Source: Capitulum mitella (taxonomy: Eukaryota; Arthropoda; Thecostraca; Pollicipedomorpha; Pollicipedidae). Taken from it: a DNA stretch of 64,000 bases. Shown here piece by piece: positions 24,877 to 37,955 of the stretch. The number at the start of each line of letters is the position of its first letter. Within the stretch, counting starts at the first letter, position 1. The notes beneath the pieces are model-generated. The model was not told the origin of the DNA. It ran no database searches and saw only the letters and a list, made by a program, of their open reading frames with translations. The stretch covers positions 7,746,138-7,810,137 of the forward strand of contig CP099840.1 of assembly GCA_030062745.1 (NCBI GenBank), given 5' to 3'. The translations under genes were made by a program, and so were the position numbers.

Positions 24877-25957
24877 ACACATCAAATGAAAGCACTCGTT
24901 AACCCAAACACAACTGTGCAAAGAAAAATCACCTACCTTGTCTATGGGGAAAGTTATAGACGATCGAAAAAATCATGTCAATGGGGCGGCCCCTGCGATT
25001 TTCTCCAAAATTGGCACCTTAAACCACCGACACAAGCCCATCAATCTGGCTGAAGAAACCCTATGGGCCATTGAAATCTAAGGGGTCAAAACCCCCTGGG
25101 AAAATTAAACACAAGTTTTACAGCTTAAACAGCGCCACGCATAGGCCGAATGACACATCAAATGAAAGCACTCGTTAACCCAAACACAACTGTGCAAAGA
25201 AAAATCACCTACCTTGTCTATGGGGAAAGTTATGGACGATCGAAAAAATCATGTCAATGGGGCGGCCCCTACGATTTTCTCCAAAATTGACACCTCAAAC
25301 CATCGACACAAGCCCATCAATCTGGCTGAAGAAACCCTATGGGCCATTGAAATCTAAGGGGTCAAAACCCCCTGGGAAAATTAAACACAAGTTTTACAGC
25401 TTAAACAGCGCCACGCATAGGCCGAATGACACATCAAATGAAAGCACTCGTTAACCCAAACACAACTGTGCAAAGAAAAATCACCTACCTTGTCTATGGG
25501 GAAAGTTATGGACGATCGAAAAAAATCATGTCAATGGGGCGGCCCCTACGATTTTCTCCAAAATTGACACCTCAAACCATCGACACAAGCCCATCAATCT
25601 GGCTGAAGAAACCCTATGGGCCATTGAAATCTAAGGGGTCAAAACCCCCTAGGAAAACTAAAAACGCGTTTTACAGCTTAAACAACGCCACGACTAGGTC
25701 GAATGACACATCAAATGAAAGCACTCGTTAACCCAAACACAACTGTGCAAAGAAAAATCACCTGTCTTGTCTATGGGGAAAGTTATGGACGATCGAAAAA
25801 ATCATGTCAATGGGGCGGCCCCTACAATTTTCTCCAAAATTGACACCTTAAACCACCGACACAAGCTCATCAATCTGGCTGAAGAAACCCTATGGGCCAT
25901 TGAAATCTAAGGGGTCAAAACCCCCTAGGAGAATTAAAAACGCGTTTTACAGCCTAA
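24877..25957 (+). repeat. Left-arm ~276-bp tandem units (about 4)
   Basis: Each unit starts near cacatcaaatgaaagcactc and ends with cagcttaaacagcgccacg plus a short linker. Copies begin near 24877, 25152, 25428 and 25705. The last copy is interrupted at its TTAA by a nested element. Confidence 0.92.
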
Positions 25958-27161
25958 CCCTATTCCCGGCAGAGAGGGCTAAATCCTCCCCCCTCGGGTT
26001 TTTTGCTTGCGAATGCCAGGCTTTTTAACGCAGCTTCACGAAACTTAATCACTTTTTCTAGCTATTCTTCCTACGCGCCGTCACAAAATTCCAAAATTCT
26101 GTTTTACTCAGGGGCGGAGCCAGGCAACGTTTTTGGGAGGCACCTCAGGCCATTTTTGGCCATCTTAAGAGTAAAAGGAAAATGTCTGCCAAAAACAGGG
26201 TTTTTAAGATAAAATCTAAAACATTAAATGGATGTTCAGCTAAATAGTTGGGCAATGTGCAGTTGTAATTTTGTTTATCTGAGGTCACTTTACAAGGCCA
26301 GGTCAAGGTCGAAAGTCAAAATTTGTTTTTTGCAATAATTTCGGCACCGTTTTTTTATATGCTAAACCCGGAATATACATGACGTAGTACAATACCCTCT
26401 ACTTGTGTACCAAGTTTCAGATTGATATTAGGTCGGGTCACGGAGCTATGACCTAAAATGTCGGTGCGCATACCCTATATCGCAATAGCTATAAAATGAA
26501 ATTTTTCAAATACAGTGAATTTAAATGATTGAAAACGTTTACAGATAATATTAAATGCACACGACATCATTCCAAGCGACTCCAAGGTCACTGGAGGTCA
26601 TTTCAGGTCAAAGGCCACAAGTTGATCTGAAGAACGTATGACCATTACAGTTTCCCCTTTTTCATGTCGCTGGCACCGCCTATGCTAACAATATACAAAC
26701 ATTGTAATGCGATTTGTACTCCTTTAGCATAACATGACTAGCAGAAGCCAAAAAAGTGTTTTTGCCTCTTTTGTTCATTCATTTCTGAGAAGACTAATCC
26801 TCCTATTTTTGTAACCCTGTGAACGCCCATGAATTTTCTCAAAGTTTCAGATTTGTGCACCCATGGTAAAAGCCCTATCCATAATCTCTCGGTTCATGCC
26901 AGTTTCATCGAAGTCGGTCGATAAACAAGGGAGTTATAAGAAGTCCAAAAATAGCCCTGATTTTGACATTTTTGCCCCCTGTATCCATACATTTCAAAAA
27001 TTTTTAAATTTCTTTTTATAAAAATGTAGTTCACGTCATGGAAAATCGATTGCCGTTTGTTGCGAGAAAATCAGATGTGTAGTTCTCGAGATCTCAGGGG
27101 GGTGGAGCCGAATCCCCCCTGCCGGGAATCGGCCATACCGTCTAACCCTCCGGCAACAGGC
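25958..27161 (+). mobile_element. piggyBac-like non-autonomous element nested in the foldback
   Basis: The element begins CCCTATTCCCGG and ends with the matching inverted end (cggcaacaggc), and it is inserted at the TTAA of a tandem unit. The unit sequence acagcttaaacagc is split into acagcctaa on the left and ttaaacagc on the right. The interior (about 1.2 kb) has no transposase frame and matches the 46.9 kb copy along its length. The left TTAA has mutated to CTAA. Confidence 0.78.
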
Positions 27162-27342
27162 TTAAACAGCAAGAAAACCGACAAGATTAGTCTCCTGCGA
27201 CACCAGAATCTGCATCATTTAATTCACTGCATAGAAATGGATGTGGGGATCGGATAGTGACATGTAAACAATAGATACCTTGCTTACCGTGGTAGAGATC
27301 GAGAGCGCAGCCAATAGAGCACGAAACCAGCAAACTATATAC
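27162..27342. other. Central spacer of the foldback element
   Basis: About 180 bp between the nested element and the first inverted unit. It matches neither the arm units nor the nested transposon, so it is the best candidate for the original loop sequence. Confidence 0.55.
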
Positions 27343-29215
27343 GTATTTGGGTTAACGAGTGCAATGACCCATAGGGTTTCTTCAGCCAGATTTATGGGCT
27401 TGTGTCGATGGTTTAAGGTGTCAATTTTGGAGAAAATCGTAGGGGCCGCCCCATTGACATGATTTTTTCGATCGTCCATAACTTTCCCCATAGACAAGGT
27501 AGGTGTTTTTTCTTTGCACAGTTGTGTTTGGGTTAACGAGTGCTTTCATTTGATGTGTCATTCGGCCTAGTCGTGGCGCTGTTTAAGCTGTAAAACTTGT
27601 GTTTAATTTTCCCAGGGGGTTTTGACCCCTTAGATTTCAATGGCCCATAGGGTTTCTTCAGCCAGATTGATGGGCTTGTGTCGGTGGTTTAAGGTGTCAA
27701 TTTTGGAGAAAATCGTAGGGGCCGCCCCATTGACATGATTTTTTCGATCGTCCATAACTTTCCCCATAGACAAGGTAGGTGATTTTTCTTTGCACAGTTG
27801 TGTTTGGGTTAACGAGTGCTTTCATTTGATGTGTCATTCGGCCTATGCGTGGTGCTGTTTAAGCTGTAAAACTTGTGTTTAATTTTCCCAGGGGGTTTTG
27901 ACCTTTTAGATTTCAATGGCCCATAGGGTTTCTTCAGCCAGATTGATGGGCTTGTGTCGGTGGTTTAAGGTGCCAATTTTGGAGAAAATCGTAGGGGCCG
28001 CCCCATTGACATGATTTTTTCGATCGTCCATAACTTTCCCCATAGACAAGACAGGTGGTTTGTCTTTGCACAGTTGTGTTTGGGTTAACGAGTGCTTTCA
28101 TTTGATGTGTCATTCGGCCTAGTCGTGGCGTTGTTTAAGCTGTAAAACGCGTTTTTAGTTTTCCTAGGGGGTTTTGACCCCTTGGATTTCAATGGCCCAT
28201 AGGGTTTCTTCAGCCAGATTGATGGGCTTGTGTCGATGGTTTGAGGTGTCAATTTTGGAGAAAATCGTAGGGGCCGCCCCATTGACATGATTTTTTCGAT
28301 CGTCCATAACTTTCCCCATAGACAAGACAGGTGGTTTGTCTTTGCACAGTTGTGTTTGGGTTAACGAGTGCTTTCATTTGATGTGTCATTCGGCCTAGTC
28401 GTGGCGTTGTTTAAGCTGTAAAACGCGTTTTTAGTTTTCCTAGGGGGTTTTGACCCCTTAGATTTCAATGGCCCATAGGGTTTCTTCAGCCAGATTGATT
28501 GGCTTGTGTCGATGGTTTGAGGTGTCAATTTTGGAGAAAATCGTAGGGGCCGCCCCATTGACATGATTTTTTCGATCGTCCATAACTTTCCCCATAGACA
28601 AGACAGGTGGTTTGTCTTTGCACAGTTGTGTTTGGGTTAACGAGTGCTTTCATTTGATGTGTCATTCGGCCTAGTCGTGGCGTTGTTTAAGCTGTAAAAC
28701 GCGTTTTTAGTTTTCCTAGGGGGTTTTGACCCTTTAGATTTCAATGGCCCATAGGGTTTCTTCAGCCAGATTGATTGGCTTGTGTCGATGGTTTGAGGTG
28801 TCAATTTTGGAGAAAATCGTAGGGGCCGCCCCATTGACATGATTTTTTCGATCGTCCATAACTTTCCCCATAGACAAGGTAGGTGTTTTTTCTTTGCACA
28901 GTTGTGTTTGGGTTAACGAGTGCTTTCATTTGATGTGTCATTCGGCCTAGTCGTGGCGCTGTTTAAGCTGTAAAACTTGTGTTTAATTTTCCCAGGGGGT
29001 TTTGACCCCTTAGATTTCAATGGCCCATAGGGTTTCTTCAGCCAGATTGATGGGCTTGTGTCGGTGGTTTAAGGTGCCAATTTTGGAGAAAATCGTAGGG
29101 GCCGCCCCATTGACATGATTTTTTCGATCGTCTATAACTTTCCCCATAGACAAGGTAGGTGATTTTTCTTTGCACATTTGTGTTTGGGTTAACGAGTGCT
29201 TTCATTTGATGTGTG
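27343..29215 (-). repeat. Right-arm ~276-bp tandem units (about 7, inverted)
   Basis: These are the same unit as the left arm on the opposite strand, with boundaries near 27531, 27807, 28083, 28359, 28635, 28911 and 29187. The innermost copy carries an internal deletion (gagtgcaatgacccatagg). Neighbouring units at 28085-28840 are almost identical, which suggests recent unequal exchange. Confidence 0.92.
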
Positions 29216-29327
29216 GCAAAGCCAGGTTTCTCAAGTTCTGTGGGAGTTATTGGCCCGTAAAGGGAATTCCCTACCGAATCTGGGCTGGGCCGAATCTGGG
29301 CTGAATGTGGGCTGTCTTCCGTTACAT

Positions 29328-29336
29328 CTGGTGCAG
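29328..29336. repeat. Right target-site duplication of the foldback element
   Basis: CTGGTGCAG matches the copy at 24755-24763 exactly. The flanking T and A also agree, so the boundary could be one base wider. Confidence 0.8.
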
Positions 29337-30573
29337 AGCCAGTTCGCTCTCGGCGTGTTCGTTTGCACCACCCAAGCTATGCCAAACTGCACACCATCAT
29401 TCAGCTGGTGACTGGCTGCGATATAATGATGAGATAGGCTTCTCCAAGCGAGCATGAAACTCGCACCCTGTTGTCCCGCTAGAAGGGCATTGGAGGCTAT
29501 ACACCGCGATAACGAGGCATGCCAGGGCACCAGAAACTCGACCGCCAGTACTTTGCAACAGCCAATGGCCAAAGGTGACTGCAGAGTCTCAGCTTCGCAG
29601 AGACGAGAAGAGTGGTACGCTTTACACCTGCTGTGATTAACGGGTGAGCACTAAAATTTGACACAAATCCTAAAAGCACGGTAACTCCACAGACAACCAC
29701 CGCTCGTGCAAAGATCTATCATGAGGTGAAAGCTTATTAAATTTTCTTTCCTGTGATATATTTGTTGATTTTACCCTTACAATCTTCAACATGGCGGCCA
29801 AAAACAAAGATGTTCTGCGACAGCAGATGGCAGAGTTCTGCGAAAATCGAACCATGAACTCAACAAGTCATTACTGTGAGAAATTTCATGGCCTCGTAGG
29901 AGATGCTATGAAATCCTGAAGAGCTTCTGAGATAGCTGGCGGCATTTCACGGGTACTAATCGTACTTCCCATGGTGAGTACGAGGTAATAAATAACCTTA
30001 TGGAAGCAAAGGAAAGGTTATCGTTATCGTATCGTTATCGATATCGTAAACGCATAAGAATTAACAGCCTGAAATACCCTAAAATTCCAATGAAGTTCGC
30101 TATGATTGTTCGAATGCGTTTGTCTCTGATGACGTAAGAAATTGTCGAAAGCTATTCGCAAGTTTTATTGGAAAGGTACCAGCTTCACGGCCACGAAAAC
30201 TCAGATTAATTTTGCCTAACGACCAAAACAGATTACTTCAACGTTGTTCAAAAGGATGATATGTCCCATAGTTTTATATGGGAAAGCCTTTACCGCTTAT
30301 TAGATCAGCATTTCAAAGCATGCCAGCAGACGAAACCACGCATGATGCCTATGCTGCTCGATGCGACCACTCGTTCCAATTTCAGGTGAACGGAGCGAAA
30401 TTTTTTTCGACGCAGTCAAGTGTGCAGTCTGCTGCCACTGCTGGTGCAGTGCTTTTTCAGGTCTGTTAGGTTCAAATTTATCCATAAATTCAAGCGATTA
30501 TCGCAAGACGGATTGCCAGAGGGACCAACCAGCTACTTGGATATGACAAAGAAGTGGCTGGTATAGGGGAGAG
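29337..30573. other. Spacer, no gene seen
   Basis: No domain-bearing open frame. A short atcgttatcg-type repeat is present at about 30018-30048. Confidence 0.4.
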
Positions 30574-31009
30574 TGGGTTAAGATGAGCCACGAGATAAGT
30601 TGAGCCACTCCCCGTTTCTCGGCTCCTATAATGTCACTTGCACTGATCTGACGTGTGTCTGCCGAGGGCGATGCAAGAGCCTCCCAAGTGTAGCGTGCAC
30701 GCTGATGAGACGGGAACAAGTCAGCTATGGGTGAAATATGTTTTGTCATGACGAAATATGTTTTTTAACACTTAAAAGTGACTTCTGAGAGATATGTTTG
30801 AAGTGTGCTATCTCCGAACTTAGCAATGTACAAAATTTGTCCTGTTTTCCAGTAACCCTCGCGGATATTGCCTTAACCATAGGCTGGTTTGTATCTGCAG
30901 CGTGCGACTGATTGCCTCCCGGCGCGTCAGTGCTGAACATTGGCCGTGAGTGGGGAAAGATGAGCCATTTCTACCTGGAGTAAGATGAGCCATGGCTCAG
31001 TTTACCCCA
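30574..31009. mobile_element. MITE-like element with GGTTAAGATGAGCCA ends
   Basis: The left end TGGGTTAAGATGAGCCA and the reverse complement of the right end, TGGGGTAAACTGAGCCA, form an imperfect ~17-bp inverted repeat 436 bp apart. The motif aagatgagcca or aagttgagcca recurs just inside both ends. No protein is encoded and no clear target duplication was identified, so the exact limits are tentative. Confidence 0.45.
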
Positions 31010-34000
31010 CGTGGCTTTTGTGTTTAAAATTGTTTGTTCACATGATATATGACTGAGTTACCTATATTTCAACATGTAAAAATGGTGTCCTTCCAGCAGG
31101 GGCCGCCAGCACGGGGTCGAATCAAGCAGAATCTGGCCAATCCGGGACCAAATCATCCGGGGGACTCCCTACAGCGGCCGGGTCAGCCACCGCGATAGGG
31201 TTCTGGCGGCCGATCGTATTTCCGGATGGAAGGAAGGAAGCATTTCTCATGGGCTCCTCAAAGGGCGTGGGCCTCTCAAGGGGCGTGGGCCCCTTATGGC
31301 GGCAACGAGGCCTCATCCCGATCAAAATTACTGGCAGGCAAGAAAGGCTCAAAAATAAAAAAAATGCTGATGGTCCGATGGGAGACTTTCAAAGGGTTCC
31401 CTATTATATATGAAGAACCCTGGTCAATGGTCATCTCCAGGGATCCTCCAGATATGTATTTATGCACCTACCCAGAAATATCCTCACAGGTATTTGTGGA
31501 GAAGACCAGGGACCCAATGGTCACAGCTTTTATGTCTCTTTAATGCGATGCGCATGCGTTAATGCGTTTATTTTTCCCCATTTTCGTGTTGTTCCGCCAG
31601 GTCGGGAGCCTTCAGAATTTTGTTTTGGGTGGACAAAATCACGCAACTGCGCAAGGTTTTCAGACTGGGAGTCCCCCCCCCCCTCCCCCTCCCGTATCCG
31701 CCGTCGTTGCAGCGGGGATTTTCACCTGTTCCGGTTGTTCGACAATTCGCTTATCCTTTTCCAGATTACCTGCCTGTCCACAATACGGGTGTACGTTCGA
31801 GACACGGAAAGGAGCCCTGGTCTGCTTACCTTCGAAGATGCGGCTCAAGAGGTGTCACAGAATGTGTCTAAAAGTGCAGCAGGGGAAAGCACAGAAGCGA
31901 CTGAATGATTCCGGCGCGGTCTGTAGCCAAAAGACATGGTAGTGTGCGTTATCAAGCCACCACTGTTACTCGCAAGATTTATAATGCAGCCAAAGAAAAA
32001 TGGCTGGTTGTCAGTTGGCCTTTGAATTTGCGGCACGAAAGACCGTCGGCGTCAGGACAGCTGGACAGGAGACGCAAAAGCTGGGAAAAAATGACTCAGA
32101 GGGGTCAAAAAGAGGCGCCGTCTCAGCAGCCGAACACCAAAAGCCTGGGCGTCGATTTTTATTCTTGTGAGAGGGTCCTGGCCCCTCCAATGTTGATTTC
32201 CCCCATGTTGGTTTGGGCGCCCCAATATTTTCTGCCGACTTTAACGGGAAATGGACAATATTAACGCAAAGAGCGGCCGGAATTGGTGAGACATAGACAG
32301 AAAGTTTAGAATAAAGCATAAAGTTATGCATATATCTATCTTTCTATCTTCCATCTGTATATGTATACCAATATACATGGGGATATACGCAATTTTTTAT
32401 TTGATAAATAGTAGCAAAAAAACTGATAATTTCCGTTGACCAAAATAAAGCGGGCTAAATCCGTTGAGAGATTTTACTACATTCTGTTCTTTTCGTTTGA
32501 CGAACACAAACAATGACTGATCGGGTTAACTCACTACCCATAGAACTGAATCCTTTCGAAAAGGCGGATAGCCCTAAATTGCGAAACGAACAAAACGGAG
32601 TCAGTTCCTAGAAACCCCAAATTAACCGAAGCTCAGGCTCTGCTTACGACAGAAATTTCCTAACGCCAGTTCGGCCTACATGTTTGTCAACTATTGTTTC
32701 TTCGACAGGCCGGCGCGCAACCGCTGTTTCCCACCGGGCGCCGGCTCCCGCGGCCGGTCCGTGAACCGTGGGAGCCGCTCCAACGCCGGGTGGCGCAACC
32801 AGCACGCCGATCAGCTGACCAGCCGGCCCGGAGGGGGACGGCGGCCAGCGAGGGGGGCCGCTAATGGTGGCCGATTACACAGGGTCGGCCCGCCGTGCTG
32901 GGCCGCTCCCGCAGAGATGCCAGCCGGAGATGCCGGACGGGAAGTGATGGATGTGCATTGTGCGCCGGCTGCCGGCTCGTCTCCCAGATCCACGGAGATA
33001 CGCGGATCTCCGGAGACGGACGGAGCGGAGAGAGGAGCGACCGAGGCCGCTGGTCCGGCGGCCATCCTCTCCGAGGTGTCCCGGTACCGGCCGCATCTGC
33101 GGCGTCCAGCTCTCCCGTGAAATCACAGCGCTCACGTCTGGGTGTCCGGCACACGGAGACGCGGGACACCGCGAACGACAGTTCCATTCATTTCTGAGGC
33201 AAACTGGGCCCGGATGGACCTCATTACAGATGCTCAGACGTGACCAGAATGACACTCATCCATCTACCGTTGGACGGCGACCACCACACAGCGCGGTGTC
33301 CATATTCATCGGCCCAAGGAGGACCGGCTGGAGAGCAAGGGCGTGATTTTCTACCACGAAGAGTGTAACAGGTCGCAAAGGAAGGCAGAGTTCTGACCAA
33401 GAATGGAAAATTTCGAAGAGTCCTAGCGTGTTGTATGGAAAAAAATCGGCATCAAAATAACTCTGACCCTCCCAAGTAAAAGCCACCCCTATCTCACGAC
33501 TGCCACACCAATCTTTCCAAATTCACTGATTAATGGTTTATCCCTCCAAAACCTCCGTACCGTTTCTCTTTCCGTCATAGTTTCGGCGTGTAGTCTGCCA
33601 CATTTGTCTCCAGTTGGAGGCGATAACGTGTGAGGTATCGACGCCGACCGAGATTCTCCGTCTCCGTTCTCCATCTGGCTCTCTCCTCCTGCGCCTTCGC
33701 CGGTTACCTCGGGGCGCGCGCACGGCCATGAATAAACCATACTCGAGATGGACGCTCCCAGCGTGTCGTCGACACCGCAGGTCGCCTCCCAGGAACAAAC
33801 AAACGGGCCACAGACACGGCGCCGCGCCGGTCGCCTGCGGCCCACGGCGCGTCTCCAAAACGGCCCAGTCGCCCGCCGGACCGGGGGCAGACCAGCACGG
33901 CGGCCCGACCATCGGAGCCGTCCGCACCACGCTCACGTGCACCAGTCCGCCGGGAGAGGTGGCCGCTGACGGCACGCCAAACAACAGACACGTTCTCACG

Positions 34001-35690
34001 TTCAGCGGGCGCGATACGGTAGCCGGGAGACGCCCTGCCTTGTGGACTGAAGGCCTTGCCTACGCGGCGCAGGGACAAAGGCGTCACTCTTCTCGCGCGT
34101 CAGGTCGCTGGCGGCTCCCGGGCCCCAGTTTCCACTGAGTGGCACGCTGACGCCCTGCCATGCCCTCGACATGCCTCCCTACCGAGGAGCCGTAGCACCG
34201 CACTGGCGCGCTCCAGGCGCCGACACGCTCTACTGCAACCGCAAACAGCGAGCAGAAATGGCCCGCGTCATGGAACGTGTGATGTCTGAACAAACGGACG
34301 CTGTCAGGCCCCAGCAACAGCTGACACCAGGCTGCGGTTAGCGGCGACCGGAGCCGTCTCAGGCGCTCATGCATATGCATCGGACACGGGGTAGGTCGGC
34401 ACCGCTCGGCCGACCAGACTGCCACGTGCTCGCGGTGGTCCGTGCAGTCGCCGCAAGACCGCACGCACCTCCGGCCGGGGTCATCCTCCTCTGCGGGCAC
34501 CAGGGAGGCGAGGGACGACCGGCACCTCTCGCCGCCGGCCGGCCGCAGCCGTCGTAATTCGCCGCGGCCGCACCGCCAGCAATCTTAATGACTGGGCCGC
34601 GGCCGGCGGCCGGTGCGGGCAGCGGCAGGCGGCTTTTTGTCCGAGCGTCCGGCGCTGACTGGCCGGCGCGGCGAGCGGCAGCGCGGCGCAGCCCAATGCC
34701 CGCGGACGGCGGCCCGCCGGAGGAATGCGCTGCCGGACTGGCCTCGTTCCATCGCCGGACGCGTCCGGTGCACCAGCGGTGCGGTGTCGGCAAAAACGGC
34801 CCTGCACTTCCCCGCCGTACATGGCATGGCCGCTGTGGAGGAAAAGCCCGCCCGGGACGGGCTGGCAGGGAGGCGGAAATTTAAAACATTTCTCAAACAT
34901 GCTGAACTTAAGGAAGTACAACGAACTTCGGACATCTCATTTTTTTACTGTCCGAGGGTTCGATGCGTGCCGACTTTTAGCAGATGTCACGTCAAACTAA
35001 TGTAATGCGCGCCAGCGATCGGCCGGTGAGTCACTCGGCGTTCTGTCAACGCTCCATGCCCGCCAAAAACCGCTGTCGAGGCCAGCGCACGGCATCACGT
35101 TTCCTGCCCCGCCCACACCGTACGGATCTGTTCCAGCGGACAGCCCACAGGTCAGAGGGACACGTCATTTCCATAAAACACGAACAGCTCGCCGGCCGGG
35201 CATATGTCTGAGCCGGCCAGTATCGGCTGACCCCAGTCCCACACAATGGGCAGGCCGTCTGAAGCGACCCCTCTGGACGGCGTCTGCCGGTCCACACCGG
35301 GGTCAACTAACCGCCCGGAGACCTGGAAACTGCCGGCCGCCCGACACCGATCCGCCTCTCTCGGTGGGTGAGAGGTCAACTACACGACCGGCCGACAGCC
35401 GAGAGATGAACCCGAGACCTGCGGGAATGTCGACTCCGGCATTACCACCCTGTTCCACGGCGAAGCCTGGTCGGCGGTCCGTCGGGCGCCTGCTGCCGCC
35501 CATCTGCCGACCACGCGCGCAGTGTCACCCCGCGCCAGTACCGCCGCCGCCGCGCAGCCTCTGTCGGCTGCGGTCGGCGGCGGCTGCACGACGCTGCGGC
35601 CCGGTCGGCACAGCTCGGCCGCCGTAACGGGACCGGGCGCGGCCGCTGCATCCCGCGCTCTGCGGCCGGCACATCGTGGCCGCCGGCCCT
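31010..35690. other. No supported gene
   Basis: Mixed AT-rich (31.0-32.7 kb) and GC-rich (32.7-35.7 kb) DNA. Overlapping open frames on both strands in the GC-rich part show no domain, signal peptide or splice-phase consistency. Confidence 0.4.
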
Positions 35691-35697
35691 CGCATGC

Positions 35698-35852
35698 CGG
35701 CCGAACCTCTGGCCTCCTCCACCGGGCGCCGGGACAGGCGGGAGAAGAGTGCAGGGCCGCGCAGACGGTCCCTCGGACCGGTACAGGACCGCCGAACCTC
35801 TGGCCTCCTCCACCGGGCGCCGGGACAGGCGGGAGGAGAGTGCAGGGAGCCA
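35698..35852. repeat. Two-copy ~91-bp tandem duplication
   Basis: The segment ccgaacctctggcctcctcc, with its following caccgggcgccgggacaggc, appears near 35701 and again near 35792, each time followed by gggag(a/g)agagtgcaggg. Confidence 0.85.
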
Positions 35853-37730
35853 CGAGACACGCTGCTGATGGCGCCAAACAGGCCCCGTCCGATCGTCTGC
35901 AGCTGACTCCAGTCGGTCGCCAGGTGGTGGCCGGATGCAGTTGGAGAGGAGCAGCGTTCCGTTCGGTAGAGGCTGATCAGGAAGAGTCTGCACTGATAAG
36001 AGAGGACGCAAGATGCCCAGGAGCGGAGAAGGCGGCGGGTAATTTATATCGCGCTGTCCTCCTCCCTCCGTTGAATCTGGATTAATCGGCCTCGCGTGAT
36101 TGGAAACAATGAACCATTTGCACGCAGTTTGGCCGTACGTGAAGAAAAATCTGTCAAGTCACGGTGGGCAGGTTTTGCTCTGCGTTCCGAATTAGCTCAG
36201 AGAGGCGGGCCAATTAAGCAACACAACAGTGGTAATTTCAGACTGTTTCAGAGCGACATCGTCCCATTTAAAAACAGATTATCCGAGGATGTAAAGAGGC
36301 GTCAATCTTCTGTTACAACATAAAAAAAATCGGTGTTGGAACGTGCGTTGTCTTCGGTGATTGCGTGCGACTCGCACTATGCGTCAACAACATCGGTCGA
36401 CACTGCATACACCGCGAAACTTCTGTTTGGACTGGTCCGAATGATAAAGCTGTCAGATGTCAATCACCCGTTCTCACCGCAGCAGCACGTCGAAGCACGC
36501 CACGTTCTTGGTTGTCGCAAATACCATACTGGCTGGTGCATCAGGTTTCGTGGCTCGGACATCACGCTGGCGTGTAACTGCGCCACAACCGGGCTGCAAC
36601 TCCGCCGCCCATGCCGCGGCCCCCTCCCACCCCGGCCCGATTCGGGGCCTCGCTGATCTCCACCCGTGCTCCTCCCATTCTCCTCGGCTCCAGCGCGGGC
36701 CGCAGACGGGCCTCGGCAGTCCCACCGGCTCTCATTGTTCGGCCGTCTGGGCCGGCGCGCAGCGCGTGAGGTCACCACGTGCAACCGGAGCCGCCCGCTG
36801 GCCGGCCGGGCGGCCGCAGCAGCAGCACGCGCTGCTGTTTATCCGCCGCTGAACGCCGGCGGCGGCGCCGCGCCGGCCCGGCGAGGTCAGAGGACTCCGG
36901 TCTGCAGGCCACAAGGTCACACCGAAGGCTCTGATGAAGAGTGACGGGCTGCCAGCTGGAGGCTGGGGTCGAACGAGTTGCACAAGGCTGATAACACGAA
37001 ACCCATGCGTACTGGATGGGCCCACGTGATAATAGCTGCGCTGTGAAAGGCAGTTCACGCGCTACAAAACATCGCCAGACACTCCGTCACGAGCCAGGTC
37101 ATCTCCGTCTGACCGCCCGGTCAGCTTTCCCAGGCGTCTGGGAGCCGTGATGGTGCTGACCTGACCCGGCGTCGGCCGAGCCGTTCATCTCGCCGCCTCT
37201 CAGAGCCCAGCCAAGAGGCGCCGCCAGCCCGAGGCGAGAACGGGCCCGCCGAGCGGCCGCTTCCCACCGAGCTAATCGGAGGATGGCGTGTGGGCCGAGA
37301 GCGGCGCCGTAACGCGCCGTGACACTGCCGCGTCACACGCGTGACTGGGCGGCCGCGTGGCGCGGGAGGCCGGCCGGGTGGCGGGCGCCGGCCGCGCCCT
37401 CGTCTCAACAGCGCAGAATGGCTCGCGGCGGCCGGTGCCGCGATCGTCGCGATAGGCCTTTCTGGGCGAGGATGAGCCGGCCCGGCTTCCCTGCAGACCT
37501 GTTGGGCAACAGGCGGCGGCGCCGGCCGGGGCTGTGCGATAACCTTGCAGAGGCCAGAACGTCCCGGCCGGAGCGGCGCCGGCCGTGTTACGTCAGCACG
37601 CGTCCACGCTCGCCATCCATCACGGCCCGCACCTCCGCGCCACCGTCGCCGACCGTTTCAATTTCGTCCAAGGTCGGCGGCGAGCGCGCTCGATCCGCCG
37701 CTCGACGGCAATCGCCGGCAGAGCAGCTCC
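35853..37730. other. No supported gene
   Basis: GC-rich sequence with overlapping open frames and no recognisable coding exon. Confidence 0.4.
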
Positions 37731-37734
37731 CTCT

Positions 37735-37955
37735 CTGGCGCCAGAGAGCTGGCGGAGCTCCGTCTCTGCCGCCGGGAGCCGGCGGAGGAGCTCCGTCTCT
37801 GCCTCCGGGGAGCCGGCAAAGGAGCTCCGTCTCTGCCGCCGGAGAGCTGGCGGAGCTCCGTCTCTGCCGCCGGAGAGCTGGCGCAGCCCCCTCTCTGCCG
37901 CCGGGGAGCCGGCGGAGCTCCGTCTCTGCCGCCGGGGAGCCGGCGGAGGAGGCTT
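37735..37955. repeat. ~30-36 bp minisatellite
   Basis: About seven variable copies of ggagctccgtctctgccgcc followed by gg(g/a)gagc(c/t)ggc. It makes LRLCRR-type repeats in plus-strand frames and is not judged coding. Confidence 0.85.

Larger units (their letters stand above)
24764..29327. mobile_element. Foldback element with tandem-repeat arms (Mutator- or FB-like)
   Basis: The ends are perfect inverted repeats starting ATGTAACGGAAGACAGCC, and about 110 bp of unique arm lies outside the tandem units on each side. A 9-bp direct repeat, CTGGTGCAG, flanks the element (24755-24763 and 29328-29336), as expected for a target-site duplication. Each arm is then built of ~276-bp tandem units: about four on the left, and nearly seven in inverted orientation on the right. 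There is no transposase; the repeated 67-residue open frames reading MSMGRPLRFSPKL are copies of the unit and not a gene. Nine-base duplications and long inverted ends suit Mutator-like elements and Drosophila FB-type foldbacks, but the superfamily is inferred. Confidence 0.85.

Noticed and set aside
25251-28840. Repeated 67-codon frame reading MSMGRPLRFSPKL
   Set aside because: It recurs only because the ~276-bp unit is a multiple of three, and some units disrupt it. It belongs to the foldback arms.
33538-33845. Minus-strand exon candidate with AQEERARWRTETENLGRRR
   Set aside because: It looked like a coiled coil that might be the missing Slp helix. However, it lacks the conserved helix pattern and a matching phase, and all three frames are open.
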